From Streptomyces sp. NBC_00448 (GTDB taxonomy: Bacteria; Actinomycetota; Actinomycetes; Streptomycetales; Streptomycetaceae): a stretch of 64,000 nt of DNA. This document shows positions 1 through 7,556 of this stretch, in pieces. The stretch lies in NCBI RefSeq assembly GCF_036014115.1, contig NZ_CP107913.1, positions 8,673,501-8,737,500 on the forward strand, in the 5' to 3' direction. The notes beneath the pieces are model-generated. The model did not search any database, had not been told where the DNA came from, and saw nothing but the letters and a program-made list of their open reading frames with translations. Position numbers and translations under genes: made by a program. Numbering within the stretch: the first letter of the stretch is position 1; the number at the start of each line of letters is the position of its first letter.

Positions 1-1
1 A

Positions 2-985
2 GTGCTGGCCGCCCTCGCCCTGGCCAACGGCGGCCACCAGGTGTCCTACGGCGCCGACGCGTACACCGACCACCTGCAGGAGCTCTTCCGCGGCCACTTC
101 GGCCCGACCGCCGAGGTCTTCCCGGTCTTCAACGGCACCGGCGCCAACGTCACCTCCCTCCAGGCGGTCACCGAGCGCTGGGGTGCGGTGATCTGCGCGG
201 AGTCCGCGCACATCAACGTCGACGAGTGCGGCGCGCCCGAGCGGGTCGGCGGCCTGAAGCTGCTCACCGTGCCCACCGAGGACGGCAAGCTCACCCCCGA
301 GCTGATCGACCGGCAGGCGTACGGCTTCGACGACGAGCACCGCGCGCAGCCGCAGGTGGTGTCGATCACTCAGAGCACCGAGCTGGGCACCTGCTACACC
401 CCGGAGGAGATCAAGGCGATCTGCGACCACGCCCACGCGCTGGGCATGGCCGTGCACATCGACGGCGCCCGGATCGCCAACGCCGCCGCGAGCCTGGGGC
501 AGCCGCTGTCCCGCTTCACCACCGACGCGGGCGCGGACATCCTGTCGGTCGGCGGCACCAAGAACGGCCTGCTGCTCGGCGAGTGCGTGGTCGTGCTCAA
601 CCCCGAGCGGGTCCGCGCGCTCAAGCACCTGCGCAAGCTGTCCATGCAGCTCGCGTCCAAGATGCGCTTCGTGTCCGTGCAGTTCGAGGCGCTGTTCGCC
701 GGCGACCTGTGGCTGCGCAGCGCCTCGCACGCCAACGCGATGGCCCGCCGGCTGGAGCGCGCGGTGCGGGACATCGACGGGGTGACGGTCACCCAACGGG
801 TCCAGGCCAACGCGGTGTTCGCGCTGCTGCCCCGCGAGGTCAGCGAGCGGCTGCAGAAGCGCTACCGCTTCTACTTCTGGGACGAGGCGACCGGCGAGGT
901 GCGCTGGATGTGCTCCTTCGACACCACCGAGGAGGACGTGGACGGCTTCGCCGCCGCGATCGCCGAGGAGATGCGGGCCGGATAG
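2..985 (+). CDS. Low-specificity L-threonine aldolase (5' end outside window)
   Basis: PLP-dependent aldolase that splits L-threonine or L-allo-threonine into glycine and acetaldehyde in the cytosol. The frame is open from base 2 and the first visible residues (VLAALALANGGHQ) match an internal stretch about 15-20 residues into family members, so the real start lies upstream and the GTG at base 2 is only an internal Val. Visible hallmarks, counted from base 2, are the PLP-contacting HIDGARIANA (Asp154, Arg157) and the Schiff-base lysine in SVGGTKNG (Lys187), followed by the small C-terminal domain. The 3' end looks complete. The next gene on the same strand starts about 70 bases later behind a small palindrome. 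The family assignment is firm; exact stereospecificity cannot be read. Confidence 0.9.
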   Translation: MLAALALANGGHQVSYGADAYTDHLQELFRGHFGPTAEVFPVFNGTGANVTSLQAVTERWGAVICAESAHINVDECGAPERVGGLKLLTVPTEDGKLTPELIDRQAYGFDDEHRAQPQVVSITQSTELGTCYTPEEIKAICDHAHALGMAVHIDGARIANAAASLGQPLSRFTTDAGADILSVGGTKNGLLLGECVVVLNPERVRALKHLRKLSMQLASKMRFVSVQFEALFAGDLWLRSASHANAMARRLERAVRDIDGVTVTQRVQANAVFALLPREVSERLQKRYRFYFWDEATGEVRWMCSFDTTEEDVDGFAAAIAEEMRAG

Positions 986-986
986 T

Positions 987-998
987 GCATGAATATGC
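987..998. promoter_or_regulatory. GCAT-N4-ATGC palindrome, ArgR-box-like
   Basis: Directly after the threonine aldolase stop lies GCAT-gaat-ATGC in an unusually AT-rich patch (TGCATGAATATGCG). Half-sites of this kind resemble Streptomyces ArgR (ARG box) operators. Only four base pairs per arm are perfect, so this is a weak candidate. It sits about 55 bases upstream of the transglutaminase-like gene. Confidence 0.25.
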
Positions 999-1053
999 GT
1001 AGCTTCGTAAAGTGATTGATCGAGAGGTCGGTGGCTCCGTAGGCTCCTCCAGC

Positions 1054-1653
1054 ATGGAGCCCATCCCGGAAACCACCGACCTCTCCGCGTATCTCGGCGC
1101 CGACGAGGTGCTCGACCACGACCATCCGCAGGTCCGGCAGACCGCCGCGCTGCTGCGCTCCGGTGCATCCACGCCGTATGAGTATGCGAAGGCCGCGTAC
1201 GACTACGTGCGCGACGAGGTGCCGCACTCCTTCGACAGCGGCGACGACCGCGTCAGCTGGCGCGCCTCCGAGGTGCTGCGCACCCGCAACGGGATCTGCT
1301 ACGCCAAGTCCCACGCCCTGGCTGCCCTGTTGCGCGCCGAGGGCATCCCCGCGGGGCTGTGCTACCAGCGGCTCACCGAGGACGACGGCCGGCCGGTCGT
1401 GCACGGGCTCGTCGCACTGCTGCTGCCCGGCGGCGACCGCTGGGCCCGGCAGGACCCGCGCGGCAACAAACCCGGTGTCGACGCCCGCTTCTCCCTCGGC
1501 CAGGAGCGGCTGGCCTTCCCCGTGCGGCCCGAGAGCGGCGAGTACGACTACCCGACGGTGTACGCGGCCCCGCCCGCGGCGGTGCTCGCCGCGCTGCGGG
1601 AGTCCGCCGACCGTACGGAACTGGCGACACGGCTGCCGACCGCGCTGGAGTGA
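1054..1653 (+). CDS. Transglutaminase-like (papain-fold) family protein
   Basis: A 199-residue cytosolic protein with a transglutaminase-core fold. The catalytic triad is visible: Cys82 in RNGICYAKSHAL, His117 in PVVHGLV and Asp134 in ARQDPRGN. The order and spacing fit Pfam Transglut_core proteins that act as peptidase-like or amidase-like enzymes. I chose the ATG at 1054 because the protein then begins MEPIPETTDLSAYL, which fits the family start; a GTG at 1012 in frame would add 14 residues without family-like sequence. No clear ribosome binding site precedes either start. There is no signal peptide or membrane segment. The substrate is unknown. Confidence 0.75.
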   Translation: MEPIPETTDLSAYLGADEVLDHDHPQVRQTAALLRSGASTPYEYAKAAYDYVRDEVPHSFDSGDDRVSWRASEVLRTRNGICYAKSHALAALLRAEGIPAGLCYQRLTEDDGRPVVHGLVALLLPGGDRWARQDPRGNKPGVDARFSLGQERLAFPVRPESGEYDYPTVYAAPPAAVLAALRESADRTELATRLPTALE

Positions 1654-1686
1654 GACCGGCGGTCCCGGACCCCGGCCGGTCCCCGC

Positions 1687-2097
1687 TCAGGCGGCCGTGG
1701 CCCGCTTCAGCAGCAGGTACATCTCGCAGCCCAGGCAGTAGGCGAACATCGCGTTGAGGAAGGCGGCGGCCAGCGCGCACGCGGTGGCCGCCAGGCCCAG
1801 CCACTGCGGCCCCACCAGGTAGCCGATGGTGCCGAGCACCGCGAAGAACAGCCCGACGGCCTGCGCGAAACGCGGCGGCGCCGCGTCCTCCGTCGCGGTC
1901 GGCGGCCCGAGCCGCGGCCGGAGCAGGGCCCGGAACACCCATCCGTAGGGCGACCTGGACGCGCCGGCCGCCGCGCCGACGGCGAAGACGACCGCCTGCG
2001 CCGCCAGCAGCCGGCCGCTGCCGGTGACCAGCACCACCGCGAGGACCACCGTGGTCACCGCGGCACCGAAGCGGGGCCCTCGTACATCGATCTGCAT
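1687..2097 (-). CDS. DUF4395 family membrane protein
   Basis: A 136-residue integral membrane protein with about four hydrophobic segments (AAVTTVVLAVVLVTG, LAAQAVVFAVGAAAG, FAQAVGLFFAVLGTIGYLVG, LAATACALAAAFLNAMFAYCLGCEMYLL). It carries the late CLGC cysteine pair typical of DUF4395. The start used is the ATG giving MQIDVRGPRFGAAV, the usual family beginning; a longer frame back to 2169 is possible but lacks family-like sequence. It is divergent from a membrane-anchored thioredoxin-like protein, a pairing often seen in actinobacteria that suggests a joint thiol-redox role at the membrane. That role is inference. Confidence 0.7.
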   Translation of the reverse strand: MQIDVRGPRFGAAVTTVVLAVVLVTGSGRLLAAQAVVFAVGAAAGASRSPYGWVFRALLRPRLGPPTATEDAAPPRFAQAVGLFFAVLGTIGYLVGPQWLGLAATACALAAAFLNAMFAYCLGCEMYLLLKRATAA

Positions 2098-2279
2098 GGC
2101 TGGAATCATCGCCCAAGGACGGTGTGCCGCACCCGCGGGAATCATTGCGGTCGCGTGAACGCTGCCCACGGTGGACTTGCCGGCGCGGCCGGCGGGCCCG
2201 TAGGCACGTGGTGCGAGGACGCCCGCGGCGCGAGGGACGCGACGGGGTACGAACGAACGACGAGGGAGGCGCGACCGCC

Positions 2280-2693
2280 GTGACCGGACTGATCGTCTGC
2301 CTGGCCGTGCTCGTGGCCGCGAGCGGCTACGGGATCGTGCACCGGCGCCGGGACGGGAGGATCAGGGTGCGGGCCAAGGACGGCGGGCAGCGGCTGACGG
2401 CCGACGACCTCGGGGAGCCGCTGGGGGAGCGGGCCACGCTGGTGCAGTTCTCCAGCGCCTTCTGCGCGCCCTGCCGCGCCACCCGGCGGGTGCTGGGTGA
2501 GGTGGCGGGCATGGTGGACGGCGTGCGGCACGTGGAGATCGACGCCGAGGCGCATCTCGAACTGGTGCGGCGGCTGGACGTGCTGAAGACCCCGACCGTG
2601 TTCGTGCTCGACGCGCAGGGCGCGGTGGTGCGCAGGGCGGCAGGACAGCCGCGTACGGCCGACGTGATCGCCGCGCTGGGCGCCGCGGTCTGA
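2280..2693 (+). CDS. Membrane-anchored thioredoxin-like protein (CAPC active site)
   Basis: A 137-residue thioredoxin-fold protein. An N-terminal hydrophobic segment (residues 3-20) would anchor it, followed by a basic stretch and a thioredoxin domain with the redox-active CAPC at residues 62-65 and the cis-Pro region in LKTPTVFVLD. It probably reduces or isomerises thiols, or hands electrons to the divergent DUF4395 protein. GTG at 2280 is chosen because a GGGAGG-type ribosome binding site lies upstream and the anchor follows directly; longer in-frame readings from 2124 are Arg-rich and unlike protein. Positive residues after the anchor make the topology uncertain. Confidence 0.8.
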   Translation: MTGLIVCLAVLVAASGYGIVHRRRDGRIRVRAKDGGQRLTADDLGEPLGERATLVQFSSAFCAPCRATRRVLGEVAGMVDGVRHVEIDAEAHLELVRRLDVLKTPTVFVLDAQGAVVRRAAGQPRTADVIAALGAAV

Positions 2694-2918
2694 GCGCGGG
2701 GGTCCGCGGACGGCGTTCTGCGGGCGGGCGGCGGTGAGCGCGGCGGGCGCACGGGCGGCGGTGACCGGGGGCGCGGTCGGCAGCGGGGGCGGGGTCGGTC
2801 GCGGCGGCGGCATCGGGTCGCGGGCACCCGTCCGGCGCGACGCGGGGCCGGTGTGACGGTCCTTGCATCTGCCCGTGCGCTCTTGACGGTTGACGCCGCG
2901 AATCGTCACTCTGACGTG

Positions 2919-2999
2919 ATGTCCCGAGACTCGCCGCAGAGCCCCCCTGCCGCTGCCGCATCCGGCCGACACGCCCGTGTGTGCCGCCCGGTTCGCTGA
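2919..2999 (+). CDS. Possible leader peptide (26 aa) upstream of flavin reductase
   Basis: ATG at 2919 opens a 26-codon frame ending GRHARVCRPVR followed by TGA. It lies 85 bases before the flavin reductase start. A short peptide with His, Arg and a near-terminal Cys resembles the putative Cys-responsive leader peptides seen upstream of sulfur and flavin reductase genes in Streptomyces. Two TTGACG boxes (2883-2888 and 2890-2895) lie just upstream and could be -35 elements. No ribosome binding site is obvious, so a leaderless start or a chance frame are both possible. No coding statistics can be drawn from so short a frame. Confidence 0.35.
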   Translation: MSRDSPQSPPAAAASGRHARVCRPVR

Positions 3000-3084
3000 G
3001 CACCGCCGCCTCCCAGCCCCGACGGTCGGCCCGGCCCGAGGGGCCGCCGCCCCGCCCGCTCGCCGCGGAAGGACGTACCCACCC

Positions 3085-3606
3085 GTGACCGCAACGCACG
3101 ACCTCGCCTCGGCCGGCCCGGACGCCCCCGACATCGACCCGGACGTCTTCCGCTCGGTCTTCCGCCGCCATGCCGCGGGCGTCGCCGTGGTCACCGCCCA
3201 GGGCGTGCACGGTCCGGTCGGCTTCACCGCGACCTCGCTCGTCTCGGTGGCCGTCGAACCCCCGCTGTTCTCCTTCGGCATCAGCGTCGGGTCCTCCTGC
3301 TGGCCGGCGCTCTCCACCGCCGAGCACGTCGGCGTGCACGTCCTCGGCGACCACCAGCGCGAACTCGCCGCGGTCTTCGCCCGCTCGGGGGCGGACCGGT
3401 TCGGGCCGCCGACCGGCTGGTCGTCCGGCCCGCACGGAGTGCCGTTGCTCGACGGCGTGGCCGCCTGGCTGGTCGGCCGGGTGGTGGGCCGGGTGCCGGC
3501 CGGCGACCACCGGATCGTGGTGGCCCGGGCCGTCGCCGGCGACCCGCACGGGCCCGGCGGGCCGCTGGTCCACCATCAGGGCGGGTACCACCGGTTGTTC
3601 CACTGA
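3085..3606 (+). CDS. Flavin reductase family protein (FMN-binding split barrel)
   Basis: A 173-residue NAD(P)H:flavin oxidoreductase-like protein of the split-barrel FMN-binding family. It would supply reduced FMN or FAD to a monooxygenase. Family marks seen are FRSVFRRHAAGVAVVT near the N-terminus, PVGFTATSLVSVAVEPPLFSF for flavin contact, and the late GDHRIVVARA strand. GTG at 3085 is preceded by GGAAGGA 9-15 bases upstream and gives the usual length; reading back to 2977 adds Pro/Arg-rich sequence unlike the family. It stands alone downstream of a possible leader peptide; the partner oxygenase is not in view. Confidence 0.8.
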   Translation: MTATHDLASAGPDAPDIDPDVFRSVFRRHAAGVAVVTAQGVHGPVGFTATSLVSVAVEPPLFSFGISVGSSCWPALSTAEHVGVHVLGDHQRELAAVFARSGADRFGPPTGWSSGPHGVPLLDGVAAWLVGRVVGRVPAGDHRIVVARAVAGDPHGPGGPLVHHQGGYHRLFH

Positions 3607-3674
3607 ACGGGACAGGTGGGCGCGTCGGGCACGTCACAGTTCAAGGCCCTTGCGCCTGGGTAAGCACCTCTGTG

Positions 3675-3690
3675 TACTGACGAGTAATAT
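3675..3690 (+). promoter_or_regulatory. Candidate etfBA promoter with TACT-N4-AGTA palindrome
   Basis: An AT-rich island in the 190-base gap before etfB contains TACT-GACG-AGTA (3675-3686), overlapping TAATAT (3685-3690), which fits a -10 box. No good -35 was found. A regulator of TetR type could bind such a palindrome and control electron-transfer flavoprotein expression; that is inference. Confidence 0.35.
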
Positions 3691-3795
3691 ATTCGGCGGG
3701 GTAGTAGCCGTGCCCTGGCAGGGAGCCGCCACCGCGGGCGCCTAACCTGGGCAGTTCACGAAGACGTGCAGGACGGAAGCAGTAGGAGAGCAGGC

Positions 3796-4581
3796 GTGAG
3801 CTTGAGGATCGTAGTCGCAGTGAAGTATGTGCCCGACGCCACGGGTGACCGTCACTTCGCCGAGGACCTGACCACCGACCGCGACGCGGTCGACGGCCTG
3901 CTGTCGGAGCTTGACGAGTACGCCGTGGAGCAGGCGCTCCAGATCGCGGAGGCCGCCGACGACGCGGAGGTCACCGCGGTCACGATCGGCCCCGAGGACG
4001 CGCGCGGCGCGGTGCTGAAGGCGCTGCAGATGGGCGCGGCGAAGGGCGTGCACGTCGAGGACGACGCGCTGCACGGCACCGACATCATCGGCACCTCGCT
4101 GGTGCTGGCCAAGGCCATCGAGCACATCGGCTACGACCTGGTCGTCACCGGCATGGCGTCCACCGACGGCACCGCGGGCGTGGTGCCGGCGCTGCTGGCC
4201 GAGCGGCTGGGCATCCCGCAGGTGACGCTGCTGTCGGAGGTCGCGGTCGCCGACGGGAAGGTCACCGGCCGCCGTGACGGTGACGTGGCGAGCGAGGAAC
4301 TGGAGGCGGCGCTGCCGGCGCTGGTGTCGGTCACCGACCAGTCCGGCGAGGCCCGTTACCCGTCCTTCAAGGGCATCATGGGCGCGAAGAAGAAGCCGCT
4401 GGAGACGCTCGACCTGTCCGACCTCGGTGTGGACGCGGCCGAGGTGGGTCTGGGCGGCGCCTGGACCGCGGTGCAGGACGCCACGGCGCGCCCCGCGCGC
4501 AGTGCGGGCACGATCGTCAAGGACGAGGGCGAGGGCGGCAAGCAGCTCGCCGAGTTCCTGGCCGCGCAGAAGTTCATCTGA
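3796..4581 (+). CDS. etfB: Electron transfer flavoprotein subunit beta
   Basis: A 261-residue FixA/EtfB protein. With EtfA it forms a soluble heterodimer carrying FAD and AMP that takes electrons from acyl-CoA dehydrogenases and passes them to the membrane quinone pool. The N-terminus (RIVVAVKYVPDATGDR), the central DLVVTGMASTDGTAGVVPALLAE strand and the ETF beta signature around RYPSFKGIMGAKKKPLE are all present. GTG at 3796 follows TAGGAGAG at good spacing. etfA follows 70 bases downstream on the same strand, so the two are probably one operon. Confidence 0.93.
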   Translation: MSLRIVVAVKYVPDATGDRHFAEDLTTDRDAVDGLLSELDEYAVEQALQIAEAADDAEVTAVTIGPEDARGAVLKALQMGAAKGVHVEDDALHGTDIIGTSLVLAKAIEHIGYDLVVTGMASTDGTAGVVPALLAERLGIPQVTLLSEVAVADGKVTGRRDGDVASEELEAALPALVSVTDQSGEARYPSFKGIMGAKKKPLETLDLSDLGVDAAEVGLGGAWTAVQDATARPARSAGTIVKDEGEGGKQLAEFLAAQKFI

Positions 4582-4651
4582 GCCTCGGCCGCGCCGCCGC
4601 CCCATCCGATGGCCCGCCGCCCCTTCCCGAATTCGCAGGAGAACGATTCCC

Positions 4652-5614
4652 ATGGCTGAAGTCCTCGTCTACGTCGACCACGTGGACGGTGCCGTCCGCA
4701 AGCCGACCCTCGAACTGCTCACCCTCGCCCGCCGGATCGGCGAGCCTGTCGCGGTCCACCTCGGCCCGGGCGCCGAGGCCGCCGCGGCCGTGCTCGGCGA
4801 GCACGGCGCGACCCGCGTACTGGCCGCCGACGCGCCGGAGTTCGCGGACTACCTCGTCGTCCCCAAGGTCGACGCGCTCGAAGCCGCCGCGAAGGCCGTG
4901 AACCCGGCCGCGGTGCTGGTGCCGTCCTCCGCGGAGGGCAAGGAGATCGCCGCGCGCCTGGCGCTGCGGCTCGGCTCGGGCATCATCACCGACGCCGTCG
5001 ACGTGGAGGCCGGCGCGGACGGCCCGGTCGCCACCCAGTCGGTGTTCGCCGCCGCCTTCACCACCAAGTCCACGGTGCGCAAGGGCACTCCGGTGATCAC
5101 CGTCAAGCCGAACGCCGCGCCGGTCGAGTCCGCGCCGGCCGCCGGCACCGTCGAGCCGCTGACGGTCGCCTTCGGCGAGCTGGCCACCGGCACCAAGGTC
5201 GTCTCGCGCACCGCGCGCAAGTCCTCCGGGCGGCCGGAGCTGACCGAGGCCGCGATCGTGGTCTCCGGCGGCCGCGGGGTCAACGGCGCGGAGAACTTCT
5301 CCGTGATCGAGGCGCTCGCCGACTCGCTGGGCGCCGCGGTCGGCGCCTCGCGCGCGGCGGTCGACGCCGGCTGGTACCCGCACAGCAACCAGGTCGGCCA
5401 GACCGGCAAGTCGGTCTCCCCGCAGCTCTACATCGCCAACGGCATCTCCGGCGCGATCCAGCACCGGGCCGGCATGCAGACCTCGAAGACCATCGTCGCG
5501 GTCAACAAGGACGCCGAGGCGCCGATCTTCGACCTCGTCGACTACGGCGTGGTCGGCGACCTGTTCAACGTCGTCCCGCAGCTCACCGATGAGGTCAAGG
5601 CCCGCAAGGGCTGA
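4652..5614 (+). CDS. etfA: Electron transfer flavoprotein subunit alpha
   Basis: A 320-residue EtfA/FixB protein, partner of the preceding EtfB. The N-terminal domain begins MAEVLVYVDHVDG. The C-terminal FAD-binding domain shows GGRGVNGAENF, DAGWYPHSNQVGQTGKSV, LYIANGISGAIQHRAGM and the terminal AEAPIFDLVDYGVVGDLF, all diagnostic for the family. ATG at 4652 has AGGAG 9 bases upstream. The protein is of normal length and nothing is missing from the FAD site. Confidence 0.94.
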   Translation: MAEVLVYVDHVDGAVRKPTLELLTLARRIGEPVAVHLGPGAEAAAAVLGEHGATRVLAADAPEFADYLVVPKVDALEAAAKAVNPAAVLVPSSAEGKEIAARLALRLGSGIITDAVDVEAGADGPVATQSVFAAAFTTKSTVRKGTPVITVKPNAAPVESAPAAGTVEPLTVAFGELATGTKVVSRTARKSSGRPELTEAAIVVSGGRGVNGAENFSVIEALADSLGAAVGASRAAVDAGWYPHSNQVGQTGKSVSPQLYIANGISGAIQHRAGMQTSKTIVAVNKDAEAPIFDLVDYGVVGDLFNVVPQLTDEVKARKG

Positions 5615-5746
5615 GCCGCTTGAACGCATGTCGGTCCCCGCGCTGCTGTGGTGCGCGGGGGCCGACGCGCGTCCGGGAGGCCGATGCGCGCGTCCGCGGG
5701 GCCGATGCGCCCCCGCGCGACCCGACCGACGCGAGCCGCCGCCCTG

Positions 5747-5796
5747 TTGACCGGTGCGTACGCCCCCGCTAGCTTGCATTTCAACGATTTGTTGAA
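5747..5796 (+). promoter_or_regulatory. Promoter (TTGACC-N17-TAGCTT) with TTCAAC-N5-GTTGAA operator
   Basis: TTGACC (5747-5752) and TAGCTT (5770-5775) are separated by 17 bases and form a good housekeeping promoter. The perfect inverted repeat TTCAAC-gattt-GTTGAA (5780-5796) covers the predicted transcription start near 5782. A repressor bound there would block initiation. The downstream gene starts at 5813 behind GGGAGGG. Confidence 0.65.
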
Positions 5797-5812
5797 TTCC
5801 GGGAGGGTGCAG

Positions 5813-7084
5813 ATGCCGGCCGTGACGACACTCGCAGACGCCGTACGCACGCGGATCGGCGCCGCGCTGGCCGGCACCGACGCGGAGTTGGCCCGCCGCT
5901 ACCCCGGCGACCGCGCCACCCGCCAGCCCGTGCACACCGTGTACGTGCCCGCCGACGCCTTCGACGCCGGCACCGTGCGCGCCTGGGGCGACCGGGCGCT
6001 CGCCGCGCTCGACACCCACGCGCCCGACCCGGCCGCGTTCGGCACCGTGCTCGGCCTGTCCGGCGAACTCGCCGCCGACGTCTACGACCTGGTCCGCGCC
6101 AAGCTGCGCCGCGAGCCCGTCGAGGACCTGCGGATCGACTTCGAGGACGGCTACGGGGTGCGCCCGGACGCGGAGGAGGACGCCACGGCCGTCGCCGCCG
6201 CCCGTACGGTCGCCGCCACCGTCGCCGACGGCACCGCGCCGCCGTACGTCGGCATCCGCATGAAGTGCATGGAGGCCGCCGTACGCGACCGCGGCATCCG
6301 CACGCTCGACCTGTTCCTGACGACCCTGCTCGACGGCGGCGCGCTGCCGGACGGGCTCCTCCTCACCCTGCCCAAGGTCACCTTCCCCGAGCAGGTCGCC
6401 GCGATGGCCGACCTGTGCGAGGAGTTCGAGCGGGCCGCGGGGCTACCCGAGCGGCGGCTCGGCTTCGAGATCCAGATCGAGACCACCCAGGCCATCCTCG
6501 GCCCCGACGGCACCGCCACCGTGCCCCGCCTCATCGACGCCGCCCGCGGCCGCGCCACCTCGCTGCACTACGGCACCTTCGACTACAGCGCCGCCTGCGG
6601 GGTCAGCGCCGCCCACCAGTCCCTGGACCACCCGGCCGCCGACCACGCCAAGGCGGTCATGCAGGTCGCCGCGGCCGGCACCGGCGTACGCCTCTCCGAC
6701 GGCTCCACCAACGTGCTCCCGGTCGGCTCCACCACCGACGTGCACTCCGCCTGGCGGCTCCACCACGGCCTGGTACGCCGCTCCCTCGCCCGTGCGTACT
6801 ACCAGGGCTGGGACATGCACCCGGCCCACCTCCCCACCCGCTACGCGGCCACCTACGCCTTCTACCGCGAGGGCCTGGCCGCCGCCACCGCCCGCCTCGC
6901 CGCGTACACGGCCGACTCCACCGGCACCGCGGACTCGGCGGGTCCCGCGACCTCCGCGGTCCTCGACGAGCCCGCCACCGCCCGCGCCCTCGCGGCCTAC
7001 CTCCTGCGCGGCCTCGACTGCGGCGCCCTCACCCCCGCGGAGCTCCCCGCCCCCACCACCCTCGCGGCCCTCGCCGGCCGCTGA
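5813..7084 (+). CDS. DUF6986 family protein (HpcH/CitE-like aldolase fold)
   Basis: A 423-residue protein of the DUF6986 family, which resembles HpcH/HpaI/CitE aldolases and PEP-utilising TIM barrels. Acidic metal-site-like motif DLRIDFEDGYG lies at about residues 106-115, and a second strand-end acid occurs in GFEIQIETTQAI. Relatives are often encoded near purine or allantoin catabolism and malate synthase in Streptomyces, but no such gene is visible here, so the pathway is open. The ATG at 5813 follows GGGAGGG at good spacing. A promoter with a repressor-type inverted repeat lies 17-66 bases upstream. The 3' end is overlapped on the other strand by the non-homologous tail of a decayed XRE gene. 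Confidence 0.75.
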   Translation: MPAVTTLADAVRTRIGAALAGTDAELARRYPGDRATRQPVHTVYVPADAFDAGTVRAWGDRALAALDTHAPDPAAFGTVLGLSGELAADVYDLVRAKLRREPVEDLRIDFEDGYGVRPDAEEDATAVAAARTVAATVADGTAPPYVGIRMKCMEAAVRDRGIRTLDLFLTTLLDGGALPDGLLLTLPKVTFPEQVAAMADLCEEFERAAGLPERRLGFEIQIETTQAILGPDGTATVPRLIDAARGRATSLHYGTFDYSAACGVSAAHQSLDHPAADHAKAVMQVAAAGTGVRLSDGSTNVLPVGSTTDVHSAWRLHHGLVRRSLARAYYQGWDMHPAHLPTRYAATYAFYREGLAAATARLAAYTADSTGTADSAGPATSAVLDEPATARALAAYLLRGLDCGALTPAELPAPTTLAALAGR

Positions 7085-7190
7085 CCCCCCGGGCGCCCCG
7101 GCTCTGTCACCCCCCCCGGGACCACCCGCCGGGCGGGAGGGTGCCGGGGTCCGACGTCGGAGCCGGGGCGTGGGCGGTCGGTCGCGAGGC

Positions 7191-7461
7191 CGATCGCGCG
7201 GCGCACGGCGACGAAGCGCGGACCGTCGTTCTCACCGGTCGCCGCGACCGCCGGCGGGTCCCCGGGCAACGTCGTCAGCTCCACGCCCAGGCCGTTGGCG
7301 AGCGCGTGCAACGTGGGCAGTCGCGCCGAGTGCTTGCGCCGCTGCTCCAACTGCCGGATGACGTCCACCGACACACCGGAACGCTCCGCCAGTTGCTCCT
7401 GCGTGAGATCGGCCAATCGCCGCAAGCGACGCAGCGTCCGTCCCAGGTCTTCACTCGCCAC
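7191..7461 (-). pseudogene. 3'-truncated XRE-family regulator
   Basis: Starting at GTG 7461 the frame encodes about 90 residues of a classic actinobacterial XRE regulator: GRTLRRLRRLADLTQEQLAE with the recognition helix in GVSVDVIRQLEQ, then LPTLHALANGLGVELTTL and FVAVRRAIG. At about 7191 family-like sequence stops. The frame then runs on as Pro/Arg-rich sequence to 6997, antisense to the end of the DUF6986 gene. Relatives continue for some 300 further residues, so the gene has lost its 3' part. A short functional DNA-binding protein cannot be excluded. Confidence 0.65.
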
Positions 7462-7556
7462 ACCTTTAAGGTATGCCGACGGGCCCCGGGCTCACGTGTT
7501 GTCTGCGTTCGGCCGCCGCTCCGGGAAACGACGGCACCAGGCCCCGGACGGATCGC

